Below, in pieces: positions 44,078-53,312 of a stretch of 64,000 bases of DNA (position 1 is its first letter; each line of letters starts with the position of its first letter). Below the pieces are notes generated by a model, which worked only from the letters and a program-made list of their open reading frames with translations, did not search any database and had not been told where the DNA came from. Where the stretch lies: contig NZ_BOOY01000028.1 in NCBI RefSeq assembly GCF_016863475.1, positions 114,588-178,587 on the forward strand, given 5' to 3'. The translations under genes were made by a program, and so were the position numbers. The DNA comes from Spirilliplanes yamanashiensis. Its GTDB lineage: Bacteria; Actinomycetota; Actinomycetes; Mycobacteriales; Micromonosporaceae.

Positions 44078-45285
44078 CCGGCCCCCCTTCCCAGCGGCAG
44101 CGTCGCGGTGACGTGCCAGGCGCCGTCCCGCGGGCCGGCGGCCAGCTCGCCGCCGAGCAGGCGGACCCGCTCGCGCATGCCGGCGATCCCGCGCCCGCCC
44201 GTGCGGTCGCCGCCGGCCGGCCCGCCGAGGGGATTGTCCACGGCGATGCGCAGCGTCCCGGCGTCCGTCCCCACGGTCAGCGTGACCGGGCCGGCGCCGC
44301 CGTGCCGGGCGGCGTTGGTCAGGCCCTCCTGGACGATGCGGTAACCCTCGCGGGACACCGCGGCGGGCAGCTCGCCCAGCGCCCCGGTGGCGCGGACCCG
44401 CAGGTCGACGCCGCTGGTGCGCATGTCGGCGCAGAGCCGGCCGAGGTCGGCCAGCGTCGGCTGGGGCCGGGCGGCCCCGGCGCCGGGGGAGTCGCGCAGC
44501 ACGCCGAGCACGTGGTCGAGGTCGTCGACGGCGGCGCGGCCGACCTCCTCGATCGCCGCGAGGGCGCGCCGGGCGAACGCCGGGTCGGTGTCGAACACGG
44601 CCTGCGCGGCGGCGGCCTGCAGCGTCGTCGCGGTCAGCGCGTGGCCGACCGAGTCGTGCAGCTCCCGGGCGAGCCGGTTGCGCTCGGCCAGGGCCCGCTC
44701 CCGGGCCTCGACGGCGGCGATCCGCTCGGCCGGCGACGGCCCCAGCAGCACCGGCGCCATGACGGCGGCCAGCGCGCCCAGCCCGGCGGTGGCGTACACG
44801 GTGGCCACCAGCAGCGCCAGCCCGCCGAGGGTCCACAGCCACCGGTCGGCGGTGCGCAGCGCGTCCGGGACGATCCCGCCGGGGTCGGCCAGCGCGATCA
44901 GGGCCATCGGCACGGCGGTCAGCAGCGCCGCGCCGACCACCCCGCCGACGGCCAGGTGCACGGCGAACCACAGTGCGCCGCGCAGCCGGGTCTCCAGCGG
45001 GAGCCGGCCCGGCGGGGTGTCCGGCAGGTCCACGCCGAGCAGCTGCCGGGCGGCGGCGAGCTCCAGCTCCCGGGTGCCGCCGAGGAACGGCGGCACGGCC
45101 GCGAGGGCCACCGCCGCCGCCGCGACGAGCAGGCCGCCCGCGCGGCCGCCGCCGGGCCCGGTCAGGACCTGCCACAGCAGGGCGCCGAGCAGCGCGTACG
45201 GCAGCAGGATCACCGCGCCGAGCAGCAGGTGCACGGCGCGCCGGTAGGTGCTGGCCCGCACGAGAGGCGCCAGCGCTGCGCGCAT
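44074..45285 (-). CDS. Membrane sensor histidine kinase (HisKA_3 type)
   Basis: 403 residues. About five hydrophobic spans in the first ~195 residues ([85 protein letters not shown]). The dimerisation/phosphoacceptor motif RNRLARELHDSVGHALTATTL has the conserved His near 217. The ATPase domain shows N-box IVQEGLTNAARHG and G-box GGRGIAGMRERVRLLGG. No extracellular sensing domain, so stimulus is probably in the membrane. ATG 45285 overlaps the reductase stop by one base; stop overlaps the response regulator start. Confidence 0.93.
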   Translation of the reverse strand: MRAALAPLVRASTYRRAVHLLLGAVILLPYALLGALLWQVLTGPGGGRAGGLLVAAAAVALAAVPPFLGGTRELELAAARQLLGVDLPDTPPGRLPLETRLRGALWFAVHLAVGGVVGAALLTAVPMALIALADPGGIVPDALRTADRWLWTLGGLALLVATVYATAGLGALAAVMAPVLLGPSPAERIAAVEARERALAERNRLARELHDSVGHALTATTLQAAAAQAVFDTDPAFARRALAAIEEVGRAAVDDLDHVLGVLRDSPGAGAARPQPTLADLGRLCADMRTSGVDLRVRATGALGELPAAVSREGYRIVQEGLTNAARHGGAGPVTLTVGTDAGTLRIAVDNPLGGPAGGDRTGGRGIAGMRERVRLLGGELAAGPRDGAWHVTATLPLGRGAG

Positions 45286-46256
45286 CAGCCGTCGCGCTCC
45301 GGGTAGCCGACGTCGATCGCGGACACGTCGTCGAGCGCGACCGTGATCTCGGCGGGCAGGGTCAGGTCCTCGCTGGCCAGGGCGCCCTGCAGCTGACCGG
45401 CGGTGCGCGCGCCGAGGATGGGCGCGGCCACGCCCGGCCGGTCGCGGATCCAGGCCAGGGCCACCTCCAGCGGCGACACCCCGAGCCCGGACGCGGCGGT
45501 GACGACGGCCTCGACGATCGACGAGCTGCGCGGCTCCAGGTACGGCTGGACGAACGGCGCGAAGTGCGGCGACGCGGCCCGGCTGTCGGCGGGCCGGCCG
45601 TTGCGGTACTTGCCGGTGAGCACCCCCCGGCCGAGCGGCGACCACGGCAGCACGCCCAGGCCCAGCGCCGCGCAGGCCGGCAGCACCTCGCGCTCGACGC
45701 CGCGTTCCAGCAGCGAGTACTCCACCTGGGCGGCGACGATCGGGGCCCGGCCCGGCCAGGCGGCCTGCCAGGCGGCGGCGCGGGCGGTCTGCCAGCCGGC
45801 GAAGTTCGACACGCCCGCGTAGCGGGCCCGGCCGCTGCTGACCGCGTGGTCGAGCGCGGCCAGGGTCTCCTCCAGCGGGGTCAGCTCGTCGTAGCCGTGC
45901 ACCTGCCACAGGTCGACGTGGTCGGTGCCCAGCCGGCGCAGCGACGCGTCGAGGGTGCGCAGCAGGTGCCCGCGGGAGCCGTCGCGCCGGCGGGCGGTGC
46001 CGGGGCGCAGGCCGGCCTTGGTGGCGATGAGCAGCTCGTCGCGCGGCACGAGGCCGTCGAGCAGCGAGCCGATGACCGCCTCGGCGTCGCCGTCGCCGTA
46101 CACGTCGGCGGTGTCGACCAGCGTGCCGCCCGCCTCGAGGAAGAACTTGAGCTGGGCGGCGGCGTCGTCGGGCTCGGTGTCCCGTCCCCAGGTCATGGTG
46201 CCGAGGGCAAGCCGGGAGACCGCCAGCCCGCTTCGGCCGAGCGGTCGCTGTTGCAT
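45285..46256 (-). CDS. Aldo/keto reductase
   Basis: 323 residues from ATG 46256 (an upstream in-frame ATG adds six residues). NADPH-dependent reductase of the AKR superfamily: MQQRPLGRSGLAVSRLALGTMTWG, catalytic Asp/Tyr in LVDTADVYGDGDAE, Lys in LLIATKAGLRPG, His in VDLWQVHGYDELTPLEE, and ILGARTAGQLQGAL for the cofactor phosphate. Intact catalytic tetrad. First gene of the operon with the two-component system; it could produce or remove the signal they sense, but this is inference. Confidence 0.92.
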   Translation of the reverse strand: MQQRPLGRSGLAVSRLALGTMTWGRDTEPDDAAAQLKFFLEAGGTLVDTADVYGDGDAEAVIGSLLDGLVPRDELLIATKAGLRPGTARRRDGSRGHLLRTLDASLRRLGTDHVDLWQVHGYDELTPLEETLAALDHAVSSGRARYAGVSNFAGWQTARAAAWQAAWPGRAPIVAAQVEYSLLERGVEREVLPACAALGLGVLPWSPLGRGVLTGKYRNGRPADSRAASPHFAPFVQPYLEPRSSSIVEAVVTAASGLGVSPLEVALAWIRDRPGVAAPILGARTAGQLQGALASEDLTLPAEITVALDDVSAIDVGYPERDG

Positions 46257-46384
46257 GGCATGAACCCTATTCATCCTGCGCTCGCGGCGACATCCTCAGG
46301 ACCGGCGCGCCGCACCGACCGCTCGTCGGGAACCGGACGTATCTCCCGTTCCGCACCTGGTTACCGGCGGGTAGGGTGTGGGGC

Positions 46385-47437
46385 ATGCGGCTCGGACTCA
46401 GCCTCGGCTACCAGACGGCGACCACGACACCGGCGGCGCACCTCGCCCTGGCCCGGGAGGCCGAGCAGCTCGGCTACGCGGTGGTGTGGGCCGCCGAGGC
46501 GTACGGCTCGGACGCCCCGACCATCCTCGCCTGGATCGCCGGCCAGACCGAGCGCATCGACGTCGGCGCCGCCGTCATGCAGATCCCCGCGCGCACCCCG
46601 GCCGCCACCGCGATGACCGCGGCCACCCTCGACACCATCTCCGGCGGCCGGTTCCGGCTCGGCCTCGGGGTGTCCGGCCCCCAGGTGTCCGAGGGCTGGC
46701 ACGGGGTGCGCTTCGGCAAGCCCCTGGCCCGCACCCGCGAGTACGTCGACATCGTGCGCCTCGCCCTGGCCCGCAAGCCCGTCGCCTACTCCGGCGAGCA
46801 CTGGACGCTGCCGCTGCCCGGCGGCCCCGGCAAGGCGCTGCGGCTGGGCTTCCACCCGCCCCGCGCCGACATCCCCGTCTACCTGGCCGCCGTCGGCCCG
46901 AAGAACCTGGAGCTGGCCGGCGAGATCGCCGACGGCTGGCTCGCGGTGTTCCACTCGCCCGAGCACGCCGCCGAGCCGCTCGGCCACATCGCCGCCGGCC
47001 GGGCCCGCCGCGGCCTGACCATGGCCGGCTTCGACGTGGTGCCCAGCGTGCCCGTGGCGATCGGGCCCGACGTGGCGGCCGCCGCCGACGTGATCCGCCC
47101 GTACGCCGCCCTGTACGTCGGCGGCATGGGCAGCCGCGAGCAGAACTTCTACAACGCCCTGGCCGTGCGGATGGGCTACGCCGACGCCGCCCGCCGCGTG
47201 CAGGACCTCTACCTCGACCGCCAGCTGCGCGACGCCGCCGCGGCCGTCCCGCAGGAGTTCATCGAGGCCACCTCGCTCGTCGGCCCCGCCGACCGCCTCG
47301 CCGACCGGCTCGTCGCCTACGCCGAGTCCGGCGTCACCACCCTGTCGGTCACCCCGTTCGTCGCCGACGTCGAGTCCGGGCTGCGCACGCTGCGGGAGCT
47401 GGCCGGCGCCCTGGACAAGTCGGGGGTCGGCGGCTGA
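46385..47437 (+). CDS. LLM-class F420-dependent oxidoreductase
   Basis: 350 residues of the luciferase-like (bacterial) monooxygenase fold: RLGLSLGYQTATTTPAAHLALAREAEQLGYAVVWAAEAYGSD, then GAAVMQIPARTPAATAMTAATLDTISGGRFRLGLGVSGPQVSEGW, with PVYLAAVGPKNLELAGEIADGW near 165. The GVSGPQV and GPKN motifs fit F420-binding members found in mycobacteria and their relatives. The substrate is unknown. ATG start chosen nine bases inside a GTG-start alternative. First gene of the block that leads to mshC, a conserved arrangement in actinobacteria. Confidence 0.9.
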   Translation: MRLGLSLGYQTATTTPAAHLALAREAEQLGYAVVWAAEAYGSDAPTILAWIAGQTERIDVGAAVMQIPARTPAATAMTAATLDTISGGRFRLGLGVSGPQVSEGWHGVRFGKPLARTREYVDIVRLALARKPVAYSGEHWTLPLPGGPGKALRLGFHPPRADIPVYLAAVGPKNLELAGEIADGWLAVFHSPEHAAEPLGHIAAGRARRGLTMAGFDVVPSVPVAIGPDVAAAADVIRPYAALYVGGMGSREQNFYNALAVRMGYADAARRVQDLYLDRQLRDAAAAVPQEFIEATSLVGPADRLADRLVAYAESGVTTLSVTPFVADVESGLRTLRELAGALDKSGVGG

Positions 47438-47457
47438 CGGCCTTGTAGGCTGACGCG

Positions 47458-48144
47458 GTGCCGACCGTCCTGCTGCTGCGCCACGGCCGCACCACCGCCA
47501 ACGCCGGCGGCATCCTCGCCGGCCGCCTGCCCGTCGAGCTCGACGACGTCGGCCGGGCCCAGGCGGCGGCGGTCGGCGAACGGCTGCGCCCGCTCCCGCT
47601 GGCGGCCGTGGTCACCAGCCCGCTCGTCCGCTGCCGGCAGACCGTCGGGCTCGCCCTGCCCGAGGCGTCGCCCGCCGTCGAGGACGACCTCACCGAGTGC
47701 GGGTACGGCTCCTGGGAGGGCCGCACGCTGTCCGAGCTGACCGGTGATCCACTCTGGCCGGTCGTCCAGCAGCACCCCAGCGCGGCCGTCTTCCCCGGCG
47801 GCGAGGCGATGGCGGCCATGTCGGCCCGCGCGGTCGGCGCGGTGCGCGCCTGGGACGCGAAGGTCGCCGCCGAGCACGGCCCGGACGCCCTGTGGGTGGC
47901 GTGCAGCCACGGCGACATCATCAAGGCGATCGTCGCCGATGCGCTCGGCATCCACCTCGACGGCTTCCAGCGCATCGTCGCCGACCCGGCGTCGGTGACC
48001 GCGATCCGCTACACGGCGACCCGGCCGTTCGTGCTCCGGGTCAACGACACGGGGTCGCTCGCCGGGCTGGCGCCGCAGCCGCGCCCGGCCGCGGACCGGG
48101 ACGAGTCGGACGCCGCCGTCGGCGGCGGCGCGGGCGCGGCGTAA
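47458..48144 (+). CDS. Histidine phosphatase family protein (MSMEG_4193-like)
   Basis: 228 residues. Catalytic His motif VLLLRHGRTTANAGGILAGRLPVELDDVG, Arg in LAAVVTSPLVRCRQTV and catalytic His in WVACSHGDIIKAIVADALG near 149; LTECGYGSWEGRTLSEL carries the acid/base Glu. Matches the MSMEG_4193 phosphomutase-like subgroup, always found with the DUF3090 gene that follows. Hydrolyses or transfers phosphate of an unknown small molecule. GTG start, 20 bases after the LLM gene. Confidence 0.9.
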   Translation: MPTVLLLRHGRTTANAGGILAGRLPVELDDVGRAQAAAVGERLRPLPLAAVVTSPLVRCRQTVGLALPEASPAVEDDLTECGYGSWEGRTLSELTGDPLWPVVQQHPSAAVFPGGEAMAAMSARAVGAVRAWDAKVAAEHGPDALWVACSHGDIIKAIVADALGIHLDGFQRIVADPASVTAIRYTATRPFVLRVNDTGSLAGLAPQPRPAADRDESDAAVGGGAGAA

Positions 48145-48248
48145 CGTATTTATCACCGTGCGTGGCCGAGGCGGCGCGCGCGTTCGCGGCGGGCGGAATC
48201 CGCTCGGCAGGCTGCGCGCGTGCGCGCGCGGGCGGATAGGGTCGTGTC

Positions 48249-48857
48249 ATGACCCACCAGGTGTACGCGTTCGAGCCGCCGGAGCGGTTCGTCGCCGGGA
48301 CCGTGGGGGAGCCGGGCGACCGCACGTTCTTCCTGCAGGCCCGCGGTGGCGGCCGGGTGATCAGTGTGTCGCTGGAGAAGGTCCAGGTGTCGCTGCTCGC
48401 CGAGAAGCTCGAGGAGCTGCTGAGCGAGGCCAGCCGCCGCTTCGGCGTCGCCCTGCCCGACGCGGCGCCCCCGGCCGGCAGCGACAACGAGCCGCTCGAG
48501 GCGCCCGTCGACGAGGAGTTCCGCGTCGGCACGCTGGGGCTGGCGTTCGACGTCGACACGGCCACCGTCGTCATCGAGGCGATCGCCGCCGGCGACGCCG
48601 AGGTCGAGCTGGTCACCGACGACGACGATGACGAGCCCGGCGACGACCTCGACGACGATGACGACGCCGAGGACGACGACGAGCCCGACGACGACCTCGA
48701 CCGGCTGCGGGTGCGGCTCACCCCCGAGGCCACCCGCGCCTTCATCGACCGGGCCCGCCGTGTCGTCGCCGCCGGCCGCCCGCCGTGCCCGCTGTGCGGC
48801 CAGCCGCTCGACCCGGCCGGCCACCTCTGCCCCCGGCACAACGGCTACCACCGGTGA
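48249..48857 (+). CDS. DUF3090 protein with C-terminal zinc ribbon
   Basis: 202 residues. The body (FEPPERFVAGTVGEPGDRTFFLQARGGGRVISVSLEKVQVSLLAEKLEELL) is the DUF3090 signature. A highly acidic stretch of about 30 Asp/Glu residues follows near 118-150. The C-terminus CPLCGQPLDPAGHLCPRHNGYHR is a short zinc-ribbon-like motif with Cys and His ligands. The function is unknown; it is nearly always next to the histidine phosphatase upstream and the SCO1664-like gene downstream. The stop overlaps the next GTG (GTGA). Confidence 0.9.
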   Translation: MTHQVYAFEPPERFVAGTVGEPGDRTFFLQARGGGRVISVSLEKVQVSLLAEKLEELLSEASRRFGVALPDAAPPAGSDNEPLEAPVDEEFRVGTLGLAFDVDTATVVIEAIAAGDAEVELVTDDDDDEPGDDLDDDDDAEDDDEPDDDLDRLRVRLTPEATRAFIDRARRVVAAGRPPCPLCGQPLDPAGHLCPRHNGYHR

Positions 48858-49660
48858 CGGACACGACCCTGGTCGAATCCGACGCCGTCGCGCTGCTCAC
48901 CCACGGCTCCCTGGAGCTCGAGGGGCGGCTGCTCGATGCCTCCAACACCACGCTGCGCGCCGTGATCACCCACGAGGGGGTCACGGCCCGCTGCGTCTAC
49001 AAGCCCGTGCAGGGCGAACGCCCGCTGTGGGACTTCCCCGACGGCACCCTGGCCGGCCGGGAGGTCTCCGCCTACCTGGTCTCCCGGGCCACCGGCTGGG
49101 GGCTCGTGCCGCCCACCGTCCTGCGCGACGGCCCGCTCGGCCCGGGCGCCTGCCAGCTGTGGATCGACGAGGACGAGACCGCCGAGGCGCCGGTCGCGTT
49201 CGTGCCGGCGTACGACGTGCCCGAGGGCTGGTTCCCGGTCGCCGCCGCCCGCGACGACGAGGGCGACGCCTACTCCCTCGTGCACGCCGACGACCCGCGG
49301 CTGGCCCGGCTCGCCGTGCTCGACGCGGTCATCAACAACGCCGACCGCAAGGGCGGCCACGTGCTCGTCGGCGCCGGCGACCGCCTCTACGGCGTCGACC
49401 ACGGCGTGTGCTTCCACACCGAGGACAAGCTGCGCACGGTCCTGTGGGGCTGGACCGGCAAGCCGCTGCCCGGCTGGTCGCGCCCCGTCCTCGCCGCGCT
49501 GGCCACCGACCTCGGCGGCGCGCTCGGCGACGCCCTGGCCGACCACCTGACCCTGACCGAGATCCGCCAGATCGGCCGCCGCGTCGCCCGCCTGCAGCGC
49601 TCCGGCCGGTTCCCGGAACCCCCCGCCGGCTGGCCCGCGATGCCCTGGCCGCCGATCTGA
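48854..49660 (+). CDS. SCO1664-family protein (PI3/4-kinase-like fold)
   Basis: 268 residues. Marks of the kinase-like family are ARCVYKPVQGERPLWDFP (Lys of the nucleotide site), AVLDAVINNADRKGGHVLV (catalytic N-x-D-R-K pattern) and LYGVDHGVCFHTEDKLRTVLWGW (metal-binding Asp). These resemble the PI3/4-kinase and HipA-like catalytic core, so ATP-dependent phosphorylation is plausible; the substrate is unknown. GTG start overlapping DUF3090. Fixed neighbour of the phosphatase and DUF3090 and directly upstream of mshC. Confidence 0.88.
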   Translation: MTDTTLVESDAVALLTHGSLELEGRLLDASNTTLRAVITHEGVTARCVYKPVQGERPLWDFPDGTLAGREVSAYLVSRATGWGLVPPTVLRDGPLGPGACQLWIDEDETAEAPVAFVPAYDVPEGWFPVAAARDDEGDAYSLVHADDPRLARLAVLDAVINNADRKGGHVLVGAGDRLYGVDHGVCFHTEDKLRTVLWGWTGKPLPGWSRPVLAALATDLGGALGDALADHLTLTEIRQIGRRVARLQRSGRFPEPPAGWPAMPWPPI

Positions 49661-49714
49661 CGCGTGCCGACGGTCACCGGCGGGTTGTCACATCCGCTGG
49701 CTAGGGTGGTGACC

Positions 49715-50953
49715 ATGGAACCGTGGACCGGGCACGACGTGCCGACCCTGCCCGGGCAGGGCACCCCTCCCGCGCTGTACGACTCGGCGCGCCAGGCCGT
49801 GCACCGCACCCGCCCCCGCGAGGCCGCCACCATGTACGTCTGCGGCATCACGCCGTACGACGCCACCCACCTCGGCCACGCCGCCACCATGATCACCTTC
49901 GACCTGGTGAACCGCCTGTGGCGCGACGCCGGCCACGACGTGCGCTACGTGCAGAACGTCACCGACATCGACGACCCGCTGCTGGAGCGCGCCACCCGCG
50001 ACGGCGAGGACTGGATGGTCCTCGGCATGCGCGAGACCGCCCTGTTCCGCGAGGACATGGAGGCGCTGCGGCTCGTCCCGCCCGCCCACTACGTCGGCGC
50101 GGTCGAGTCCATCCCGGCCATCGCCGCGGCCGTGCGCCGCCTGCTCGACGCCGGGGCGGCGTACCGCCTCGACGACGGCACCGGCGACGTCTACTTCACG
50201 ATCGCCGAGGCCGCCCGCTTCGGCTACGAGTCGAACCTGACGCGCGCCGAGATGATCCCCATCGCGGCGGAGCGCGGTGGCGACCCGGAGCGCCCCGGCA
50301 AGCGCGACCCGCTCGACCCGCTGCTGTGGCGCGGCGCCCGCGAGGGCGAGCCCGCCTGGGACGGCGGCGACCTCGGCCCGGGCCGCCCCGGCTGGCACAT
50401 CGAGTGCGCCGTCATCGCGCTCGGCCTGCTCGGCGACACCATCGACGTCCAGGGCGGCGGCAACGACCTGCTGTTCCCGCACCACGAGTGCTCCGCCGCG
50501 CACGCCGAGGTCCTCACCGGCGCCGCGCCGTTCGCCGCCCACTACGTGCACGCCGGCATGATCGGCCTCGACGGCGAGAAGATGTCGAAGTCGCGCGGCA
50601 ACCTGGTGTTCGTGTCCCGCCTGCGCGGCGACGGCGTCGACCCGATGGCCATCCGGCTCGCCCTGCTGTCCGGCCACTACCGCACGGACCGCACCTGGAC
50701 CGACGACGTGCTCAAGACCGCCGAGGTGCGGCTGGGCCGCTGGCGCGCGGCCGCGGCGGCCCCGGCCGGGCCGTCGGGCGCCGAGCTGCTGGCCCGGGTC
50801 CGCGCCCAGCTGGCCGACGACCTCGACACCCCGGGCGCCCTGGCGACCCTGGACGCGTGGGCCGACGCGGCCGCCGACGGCGAGGGCGACGACCGCGACG
50901 CCCCGGCCCTGATGGCCCGCACGGCCGACGCCCTGCTCGGCGTCCGCCTCTGA
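49715..50953 (+). CDS. mshC: Mycothiol ligase MshC (Cys:GlcN-Ins ligase)
   Basis: 412 residues, the usual length. MshC joins cysteine to 1-D-myo-inosityl-2-amino-2-deoxy-alpha-D-glucopyranoside in mycothiol synthesis, using ATP via a cysteinyl-AMP intermediate. It is a shortened cysteinyl-tRNA synthetase relative: zinc/Cys motif [17 protein letters not shown] with the HIGH-type HLGHA near 50, [12 protein letters not shown] (zinc Cys and His), [10 protein letters not shown], and the KMSKS loop [10 protein letters not shown] near 290. The anticodon-binding domain of the synthetase is absent, as expected for MshC. ATG 49715 chosen; ends with a short acidic tail. Indicates a mycothiol-using actinobacterium. 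Confidence 0.97.
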   Translation: MEPWTGHDVPTLPGQGTPPALYDSARQAVHRTRPREAATMYVCGITPYDATHLGHAATMITFDLVNRLWRDAGHDVRYVQNVTDIDDPLLERATRDGEDWMVLGMRETALFREDMEALRLVPPAHYVGAVESIPAIAAAVRRLLDAGAAYRLDDGTGDVYFTIAEAARFGYESNLTRAEMIPIAAERGGDPERPGKRDPLDPLLWRGAREGEPAWDGGDLGPGRPGWHIECAVIALGLLGDTIDVQGGGNDLLFPHHECSAAHAEVLTGAAPFAAHYVHAGMIGLDGEKMSKSRGNLVFVSRLRGDGVDPMAIRLALLSGHYRTDRTWTDDVLKTAEVRLGRWRAAAAAPAGPSGAELLARVRAQLADDLDTPGALATLDAWADAAADGEGDDRDAPALMARTADALLGVRL

Positions 50954-51387
50954 ACCCCGTCCCCGGTCCGGCCGGGCCGCCGCGGGAGCGCATCGCGGCG
51001 GCCTGTGCCGCGCGCGGCGCCGACGAGGTCGTGCGCAGCTGCGTCGCCCTGATCCGGCACGGCGAGGCCGACCCGGCGCTGGTCGCCGTGCTCGGCGGCC
51101 CGCAGGCGCCGCGGTTCCTCGACGCGCCGCCGCGGCACCGGCACTGGCTGCGCGTGTGGGGCGCCCGCGGCCTGCTGTGGGCGCTGCCGCCCGACCCGCC
51201 GCCGGCCGCCGTGGCCGCCGTCGTGGCGGCCCTGGACGACGACAGCTGGCGGGTGCGGGAGATGGCGGCGAAGGTGGTCGCGCGGCACCGGCTCGACCCG
51301 GCGCTGCGCGCGGTCGAACGGCTCCAGCACGACCCGGTGCCGCGGGTGCGCGCCGCGGCGGCGCGGGCGCTGCGGATGCTCAGCTGA
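50950..51387 (+). CDS. HEAT-repeat protein of unclear start
   Basis: Up to 145 residues. The C-terminal part is HEAT-like: [64 protein letters not shown] and [23 protein letters not shown]. The reading frame opens at a CTG overlapping the mshC stop; the first conventional start is GTG 51031, giving 118 residues. Coupled translation from the overlap would explain the unusual start. HEAT proteins serve as binding scaffolds. Converges on the GntR gene with an 8-base overlap of the ends. Confidence 0.6.
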   Translation: MNPVPGPAGPPRERIAAACAARGADEVVRSCVALIRHGEADPALVAVLGGPQAPRFLDAPPRHRHWLRVWGARGLLWALPPDPPPAAVAAVVAALDDDSWRVREMAAKVVARHRLDPALRAVERLQHDPVPRVRAAAARALRMLS

Positions 51388-52171
51388 CCGCCAGGCCGGG
51401 GCTCGAGTCCGGCTCCGGCGCGGGCGCCGGGATGCGGTACTCCTCGGTCAGCGTGGTGACGGGGCCGGGCCAGGTGGCCTGCGCGACCTCGATCGGCTTG
51501 CGGTTGTCGTCGAACGCCACGTGCAGCAGGTGCAGCACGGGGGTGTCGGGGCGGATCTGCAGCAGCACCGCCTCCTCCCGGCTGGGCTGACGGGCGCTGA
51601 TCGTGTCGGTGGCGTGGGCGTAGCGCCGGCCCAGCACCTCCTCGGCCTCCTGGTACAGCGGGCGGCCGAACGCCTCGGCGCGGGCCAGCGAGGTGCCGGC
51701 GGCGCCCTCCGGGCGGAACCAGGACGCGCCCACCTCGACGGGGGCGTCGTCGGTGCGCACCACGTACCGGCGCACCAGCAGGCTGGTGCCGTCCTTGACG
51801 CCGAACGCGTCGGCGACCTCGGCGGGGGCCGGGGCGAGGCCGACCTCGTCGAGGTGCTGGCGGTACCGGGCGGCCAGGTCGCTGTGGTAGCCGCGGTGCA
51901 CGCCGTAGCGGCCGCGGGACAGCCGGTTGAGGCGGCGCCGGGTGCCGCGCACGTACGTGCCGGAGCCCGGCTTGGTGATGAGCACGCCCTCGACGCGCAG
52001 CTGGTCGACGGTGCGCTGGACGGTCTGCTTGGCGACGCCGAACATCTCGGCCATGGCCGGGATGCTGGGCAGGCGCTCGCCCGGCTGCCAGTCGCCGCGG
52101 CGGATCTTCTCGCGCAGCAGGCCGGCGATCTGCCGGTGCGGGAACTCGGCGGCTCCGGGGTTGACGGTCAC
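51380..52171 (-). CDS. GntR/HutC-type transcriptional regulator with UTRA domain
   Basis: 263 residues. Winged helix: PHRQIAGLLREKIRRGDWQPGERLPSIPAMAEMFGVAKQTVQRTVDQLRVEGVLITKPGSGTYV. The UTRA effector domain starts near 100 and ends with PDTPVLHLLHVAFDDNRKPIEVAQATWPG. Responds to an unknown small metabolite, often a sugar or histidine-derived compound. GTG start with GGAGG 6 bases upstream. The palindrome CTAGGttCCTAG lies just upstream and is likely its own operator. Confidence 0.92.
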   Translation of the reverse strand: MTVNPGAAEFPHRQIAGLLREKIRRGDWQPGERLPSIPAMAEMFGVAKQTVQRTVDQLRVEGVLITKPGSGTYVRGTRRRLNRLSRGRYGVHRGYHSDLAARYRQHLDEVGLAPAPAEVADAFGVKDGTSLLVRRYVVRTDDAPVEVGASWFRPEGAAGTSLARAEAFGRPLYQEAEEVLGRRYAHATDTISARQPSREEAVLLQIRPDTPVLHLLHVAFDDNRKPIEVAQATWPGPVTTLTEEYRIPAPAPEPDSSPGLAVS

Positions 52172-52196
52172 GCGGCACCTCCAGGCAGACAGGCAG

Positions 52197-52208
52197 CTAG
52201 GTTCCTAG
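52197..52208. promoter_or_regulatory. GntR operator candidate
   Basis: CTAGG-tt-CCTAG, a perfect 5-2-5 inverted repeat located 26 bases upstream of the GntR start codon. Its position and symmetry fit an autoregulatory operator; it is read from the sequence and not proven. Confidence 0.55.
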
Positions 52209-52276
52209 GATGGCCTACGCGGTGTGACCCACCGTGCCGACACGCCGGACGACGCGTGACGCGCCGGGACGCCGCG

Positions 52277-53170
52277 TCAGTCCAGCAGGGGAGCGAGGCC
52301 GTCGAGGAGCCGCTGGAGCCCGAACTCGAACAGCGTGTCGAGGCTGAAGTCCGCCGACCCGGGGGCGCCGACGTACGCCGACATGTGCGGGAACCGGCCG
52401 GTGGACAGCACCGACTGCAGGACGTGCATGCGCTCGCGCAGCCACTGGTCGTCGGTCAGGCCGGTGTCCTGCTCCGCCTGCGCCTCCGTCTCCAGGTTCA
52501 CCGCCGTGCCGCGGACGTGGTTGGCGAGCGTGACCGCCGCCGTGAACGCCCCGGCGGGGCCCAGCCCGGCCAGCGCCCGCATCGTCCACTCGGTGTGGGC
52601 CATCGCGTGCGGGGCGAGCACCGGGCGGGTGAACGACATCGACTGCGCCAGCCAGGGCCGCCGCCGGTACAGCGCCCACTGCAGCCTGGCGATGGCCTCG
52701 GCCTGGGCACGCCAGCCGGCGGGCGGCGGGTCGGGCGGCGGGTTCTCGGCCATCACCGCGTCCATCATGAGCAGCAGCAGCTCGTCCTTGTCGGTGACGT
52801 GGCGGTACACGCTCATCGTGGCGACGCCCAGCTCGGCGGCCAGCCGGCGCATGGTGAGCCCGCCGAGGCCCTCGCGGTCGGCGACGGCGACGGCGGTGCG
52901 CACAACCCGGTCGGCGGCGAGCGCGGGGTCGGGGCGCCGGGGCGGGCGGGCCCGGTCGGCCACCACGGTGCCGATGCCGGGGACGGGGCGCACCAGGCCG
53001 TCGGCGCGCAGGGCGGCGAGCGCCTTGCTGGCGGTGGCCATGGCGACGCCGTACTCGGCGGTGATCTGGCGGGTGGACGGCACCCGGTCGCCCGCACGCA
53101 GGTCGCCGTCGGCGATGCGGCGGGCGATGCGGGCGGCGATGCGGGCGTACGGCGGTTCCGCCAGGTCCAT
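52277..53170 (-). CDS. Fused GntR-TetR regulator
   Basis: 297 residues with two DNA-binding modules. The first ~75 residues are a GntR winged helix ([65 protein letters not shown]). Residues ~90-297 are a complete TetR-type regulator with recognition helix [35 protein letters not shown] and a TetR_C-like ligand domain ending in [17 protein letters not shown]. Such hybrids are known in actinobacteria, typically near drug exporters. Its divergent neighbour is a broken ABC exporter. ATG start with AGGGGG site. Confidence 0.9.
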   Translation of the reverse strand: MDLAEPPYARIAARIARRIADGDLRAGDRVPSTRQITAEYGVAMATASKALAALRADGLVRPVPGIGTVVADRARPPRRPDPALAADRVVRTAVAVADREGLGGLTMRRLAAELGVATMSVYRHVTDKDELLLLMMDAVMAENPPPDPPPAGWRAQAEAIARLQWALYRRRPWLAQSMSFTRPVLAPHAMAHTEWTMRALAGLGPAGAFTAAVTLANHVRGTAVNLETEAQAEQDTGLTDDQWLRERMHVLQSVLSTGRFPHMSAYVGAPGSADFSLDTLFEFGLQRLLDGLAPLLD

Positions 53171-53184
53171 CCCGGCACCCCCTC

Positions 53185-53219
53185 TGCACAAGTGCCGCCA
53201 GGCTAGCCGACCTAGTGCA
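53185..53219. promoter_or_regulatory. Inverted repeat between the hybrid regulator and the ABC gene
   Basis: TGCACAAG at 53185-53192 and CTAGTGCA at 53212-53219 form an imperfect inverted repeat (7 of 8) flanking the shared promoter region of the hybrid regulator and the divergent ABC gene. Candidate operator of the regulator. Confidence 0.4.
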
Positions 53220-53312
53220 CCGGTGGTGATGGCACCCCTGCGACGCAGGCAGAGCCCTGAATACGGTGTACGCATAACTTCGACATACGCCGCACGGACC
53301 CCGGGCCTGCCG

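Noticed and set aside
48600..48700. GACGAC repeats in the DUF3090 gene as a microsatellite
   Set aside because: They encode the acidic linker of the protein in frame; codon repetition explains them.
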